From Dictyoglomaceae bacterium (GTDB lineage: Bacteria; Dictyoglomota; Dictyoglomia; Dictyoglomales; Dictyoglomaceae), in NCBI GenBank assembly GCA_026417425.1, contig JAOADF010000111.1, forward strand, positions 1-8,523: 8,523 nucleotides of DNA. The letters are read 5' to 3'. The position numbers were made by a program, and so were the translations under genes. Positions within the stretch are counted from its first letter, which is position 1. Each line of letters opens with the position of its first letter. Below are positions 6,196-8,523 of the stretch, piece after piece. The notes beneath the pieces are model-generated. The model saw only the letters and a list, made by a program, of their open reading frames with translations, ran no database searches and was not told the origin of the DNA.

Positions 6196-6224
6196 TTGAA
6201 ATTTCACATCAATAGTTATATAAT
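6196..6224 (+). promoter_or_regulatory. Promoter of the ilvE-lysA-hom operon
   Basis: TTGAAA (6196-6201) and TATAAT (6219-6224) have a 17-bp spacer. The predicted start near 6231 leaves a leader of only about 21 nt before the ilvE ATG. That is too short for a T-box, lysine riboswitch or leader-peptide attenuator. Its -35 hexamer is 8 bp from the divergent rpsF -35 hexamer. Confidence 0.75.
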
Positions 6225-6238
6225 TTTACCTCAAAAAA

Positions 6239-6243
6239 GGGAG
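6239..6243 (+). promoter_or_regulatory. ilvE ribosome binding site
   Basis: GGGAG ends 8 nt before the ATG at 6252. A GTG at 6243 would overlap this site, so the ATG is chosen as the start. Confidence 0.75.
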
Positions 6244-6251
6244 TGAGTAAA

Positions 6252-7142
6252 ATGGGGTTAGTGTATATAAATGGGAAATTTTTTCCTACCGAAGAAGCAA
6301 CAATTTCTGTTTATGACAGAGGATTACTTTATGGAGATGGTGTCTTTGAAGGAATTAGATGTTATGATGGAAGAATATTTAAATTAGATGAACATCTTGA
6401 AAGATTATATGCATCCGCTCAAGCTATTTGGTTAAAAATTCCTCTTTCTTTTGAAGAAATGAGGAGTGCGGTTATTGAAACGGTAAGAGTAAATAATCTT
6501 AGAGATAGCTATATAAGATTAATAGTTACCAGAGGTTCCTTTGGTCTCGGAATTGATCCCTGGGAAGTTAGTAATCCTACGGTAATTATTATTGCTGATA
6601 AAATAAGAGTATTTCCCCAAGAAGTCTACGAAAAGGGTTTAACAGCAGTAACTGTAGCTACAAGAAGATCTCCAACAGATGTTTTAGATCCAAGAATAAA
6701 GTCTCTGAATTATTTACATAATATTTTAGCAAGAATTGAAGCAAGACTTGCAGGTGCTTCGGAAGGCATAATGTTGAACCATCAAGGTTTTGTAACTGAG
6801 GCAACAGTAGATAATGTTTTTACAGTTAAAAAAGGAGTAATCTATACTCCTCCCGTAAATATTGGAGCATTAGCAGGGATAACAAGGGGAGTTGTTATAG
6901 AACTTGCAACAAGATACCTAGAACTTATTGTTAAAGAAAATTTATTAACCCGATATGATCTTTATAATGCAGATGAAGTATTTTTAACAGGAACTGCTGT
7001 GGAAATTGTACCGGTAGTAAAAATAGACGAAAGAATTATAGGAGATGGAAAACCTGGTAAAATAACAAAGGAGTTGAGAAAGATATTTTATGATTATGTA
7101 AAACAAGAAGATGTAGGGAGTCCTGTTTATGTTAACGAGTAA
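6252..7142 (+). CDS. ilvE: Branched-chain amino acid aminotransferase (class IV PLP enzyme)
   Basis: This 296-residue cytoplasmic enzyme would transfer an amino group between glutamate and the 2-keto acids of leucine, isoleucine and valine. Class IV aminotransferase features are in order. SVYDRGLLYGDGVFEGIR spans 19-36, and HLERL is at 48-52. The PLP-binding Lys is Lys150 within RIKSLNYLHN, the cofactor-carboxylate region is TEATVDNVF (182-190) with Glu183, and FLTGTAVEIVPV lies near the end. The EAT-x-DN variant occurs in many bacterial IlvE proteins in place of EGSGEN. A related D-amino-acid aminotransferase or aminodeoxychorismate lyase is the main alternative, but the neighbours lysA and hom and the YDGRIFKLDEHLERL pattern favour IlvE. 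The ATG at 6252 is preferred over a GTG at 6243, which overlaps the ribosome binding site. The 3' end overlaps lysA by 14 bp. Confidence 0.9.
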   Translation: MGLVYINGKFFPTEEATISVYDRGLLYGDGVFEGIRCYDGRIFKLDEHLERLYASAQAIWLKIPLSFEEMRSAVIETVRVNNLRDSYIRLIVTRGSFGLGIDPWEVSNPTVIIIADKIRVFPQEVYEKGLTAVTVATRRSPTDVLDPRIKSLNYLHNILARIEARLAGASEGIMLNHQGFVTEATVDNVFTVKKGVIYTPPVNIGALAGITRGVVIELATRYLELIVKENLLTRYDLYNADEVFLTGTAVEIVPVVKIDERIIGDGKPGKITKELRKIFYDYVKQEDVGSPVYVNE

Positions 7143-8415
7143 TGAGCAATTACTACCAATAACTATGAAAAAGAAAAATGAAATTTGGGAAATTGCTGAA
7201 ATTTCTATCTCGTATTTAGCAGAAAAGTATGGAACTCCTTTATATATTTTAGATAAAGAAACATTAATAAAACAGGCAAAAAGTTATATAAATTCTTGGT
7301 CTAATCATTCTCATGTTCCTTTTAAGGTTCTGTTTGCTGTAAAAGCGTTACCCATATTAGAAGTAATAAGAATTTTTAATAAGGAAGGTTTAGGTTTCTT
7401 AGTATCAACAGTTGGAGAACTTTTTATTACAAGGAAAGCAGGAGTAAATCCTAAAAAAATATATTTCCATGGAAATGCTAAAACTTTAAAGGAATTAGAA
7501 TATGCAATTGAAGAGAATATTTATGCTTTAATTGTCGATAATTTTGATGAAATTGAGAAGATAAAATTTTTAGTAAATAAAAAAAATAAAGAAGTTAATA
7601 TACTAGTAAGAATAATTCCTAATATCGAGGCGGACACTCATAAATCTATTAGAACAGGACAGATGGATACCAAATTTGGTTTACCTATAAATGATGCTCT
7701 TTCTTTAATTTCTTCTCTAAAAAATGAACCATTTATAAAATTCAAAGGTATTCATTCTCATATTGGATCTCAAATATTTGATTTAAATGTTTATGTGAAA
7801 CTTGCGGAAATTCTAATCGAGGTTGGCTTAGAGATTAAAAAATTAGGAATTAATTTAGAAGAGATAAGTATTGGGGGTGGATTAGGAATAGCTTATACAC
7901 CTCAAGATTCACCCCCTTATGTGGAAGATCTTGCTAAATATGTATCTGAAATTTTTAAAGAGAAATTTCCCTATTCCTTTACTCTTATATGTGAACCAGG
8001 AAGATCTTTAGTGGGAAGAGCAGGAATTACTTTATATAGAGTTGAGAGTAGAAAGACAATAGCTAACATAAGAAACTATGTTGCGGTAGATGGAGGAATG
8101 TCTGATAATATTCGACCCTCTTTATATGGAGCAAGATATACCCCTTTATTCCTAAAAGAGAATAATGAAAAGAAATCATTTAGATTGGTAGGTAAACATT
8201 GCGAATCAGGTGATATTCTTATTCAAGAAGTAGAAGCCTCATGGCCAAATCTTGGAGATTTAGTAGTAATTCTTTCTACAGGAGCATATAACTTCTCGAT
8301 GTTTACTTGGTATAATGCTGTTTTAAGACCTGCAGTAGTTATGGTAGAAAATGGAAAAGATTATCTTGTGGTAGAGAGAGACAAATTTGAAGATTTAGTT
8401 AGAGGGCAAAAATGA
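7129..8415 (+). CDS. lysA: Diaminopimelate decarboxylase
   Basis: This 428-residue fold-III PLP enzyme converts meso-diaminopimelate to lysine, the last step of lysine synthesis. The PLP Lys is Lys72 in FAVKALP. HSHIGSQ (209-215), the phosphate-binding GGGLG (249-253), EPGRS (289-293), and the catalytic Cys-containing CESGD (358-362, partner-subunit side) are all present, followed by GAYNFSM (385-391) with Tyr387. CESGD with HSHIGSQ separates it from ornithine/arginine and carboxynorspermidine decarboxylases. The ATG at 7129 has GGGAG (7116-7120) with 8 nt spacing and lies inside the end of ilvE. A later ATG at 7165 lacks a clear site. The first 18 or so residues are a poorly conserved extension. 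Its TGA overlaps the hom ATG, so translation is probably coupled across the operon. Confidence 0.95.
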   Translation: MLTSNEQLLPITMKKKNEIWEIAEISISYLAEKYGTPLYILDKETLIKQAKSYINSWSNHSHVPFKVLFAVKALPILEVIRIFNKEGLGFLVSTVGELFITRKAGVNPKKIYFHGNAKTLKELEYAIEENIYALIVDNFDEIEKIKFLVNKKNKEVNILVRIIPNIEADTHKSIRTGQMDTKFGLPINDALSLISSLKNEPFIKFKGIHSHIGSQIFDLNVYVKLAEILIEVGLEIKKLGINLEEISIGGGLGIAYTPQDSPPYVEDLAKYVSEIFKEKFPYSFTLICEPGRSLVGRAGITLYRVESRKTIANIRNYVAVDGGMSDNIRPSLYGARYTPLFLKENNEKKSFRLVGKHCESGDILIQEVEASWPNLGDLVVILSTGAYNFSMFTWYNAVLRPAVVMVENGKDYLVVERDKFEDLVRGQK

Positions 8416-8523
8416 AAATTGGATTCTTAGGTGGTGGACAAGTAGGACAAGCCCTATGGGAAGTAATTCAAAGAGAAAATGAAAATATTTTAAACTTATT
8501 GGGAGAACCCATAGAGATAGAAA
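8412..8523 (+). CDS. hom: Homoserine dehydrogenase, N-terminal fragment cut by window edge
   Basis: Only 37 codons are present. They begin MKIGFLGGGQVGQALWEVI, a Rossmann nucleotide-binding start (GxGxxG-type, here GGGQVG), followed by a helix and then LLGEPIEIE. Homoserine dehydrogenases share this layout, including the (L)G-x-PIEI segment after the first helix. The enzyme would reduce aspartate semialdehyde to homoserine for threonine and methionine. The ATG overlaps the lysA stop as ATGA, with GAGGG a few bases upstream. Another NAD(P)-dependent dehydrogenase is possible given the short length, but the context of aspartate-family genes supports hom. Confidence 0.8.
   Translation, partial: MKIGFLGGGQVGQALWEVIQRENENILNLLGEPIEIE

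Noticed and set aside
6243..6251. GTG start for ilvE at 6243
   Set aside because: The GTG overlaps the GGGAG ribosome binding site itself. The ATG at 6252 has proper spacing and matches the usual family N-terminus.
6225..6251. T-box, lysine riboswitch or leader peptide before ilvE
   Set aside because: The space between the predicted transcription start and the ATG is only about 21 nt.
1..8523. Mobile element, CRISPR array, tRNA or rRNA
   Set aside because: No transposase, terminal inverted repeats, regular spaced repeats or cloverleaf-like sequence was seen on either strand.

Overview
The window is AT-rich chromosomal DNA, probably from a low-GC thermophilic bacterium. Arginine is mostly AGA/AGG, isoleucine is often ATA, coding strands are purine-rich, proteins are rich in Lys/Glu, and Shine-Dalgarno sites are strong. 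A Dictyoglomus-like organism would fit the gene content and order, but this is inference from recognition and was not tested by a search. No mobile element, CRISPR array, tRNA or rRNA was seen.

Positions 1-6092 hold a nine-gene cluster on the minus strand. In transcription order it is rpsF (S6), ssb, rpsR (S18), a DUF2232/YybS-like membrane protein, rplI (L9), dnaB (replicative helicase), mglB-like (Roadblock), mglA-like (small GTPase), and an SLBB polysaccharide-export protein cut by the left edge. The first six genes resemble the rpsF-ssb-rpsR and yybS-rplI-dnaB groups of Firmicutes, but without gdpP/yybT. They are tightly packed, with an 8-bp overlap at ssb/rpsR, an ATGA overlap at DUF2232/rplI, and gaps of 2-34 bp elsewhere. 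A near-consensus promoter starts at the base after the dnaB stop codon. It marks mglB-mglA-SLBB as a separately transcribed module, which looks like a polarity-type GTPase switch joined to envelope polysaccharide export.

Positions 6093-6251 are a divergent regulatory region. An extended -10 promoter drives the rpsF operon leftward through a roughly 60-nt leader that contains a GC-rich hairpin. A second near-consensus promoter drives ilvE rightward. The two -35 hexamers are only 8 bp apart.

Positions 6252-8523 hold a plus-strand amino-acid biosynthesis operon: ilvE (branched-chain aminotransferase), lysA (diaminopimelate decarboxylase) and the start of hom (homoserine dehydrogenase). The genes overlap by 14 and 4 bp. 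LysA and Hom act on the two branches of the aspartate family, and IlvE catalyses the last step of the Ile/Val/Leu pathways, so the operon links lysine, threonine/methionine and branched-chain synthesis.

The less ordinary points are the MglAB-SLBB module, an SSB with no DDIPF-like tip whose tail codons double as the rpsR ribosome binding site, a hairpin that buries the ribosome binding site of the DUF2232 gene, and the rpsF leader with a possible anti-Shine-Dalgarno switch.
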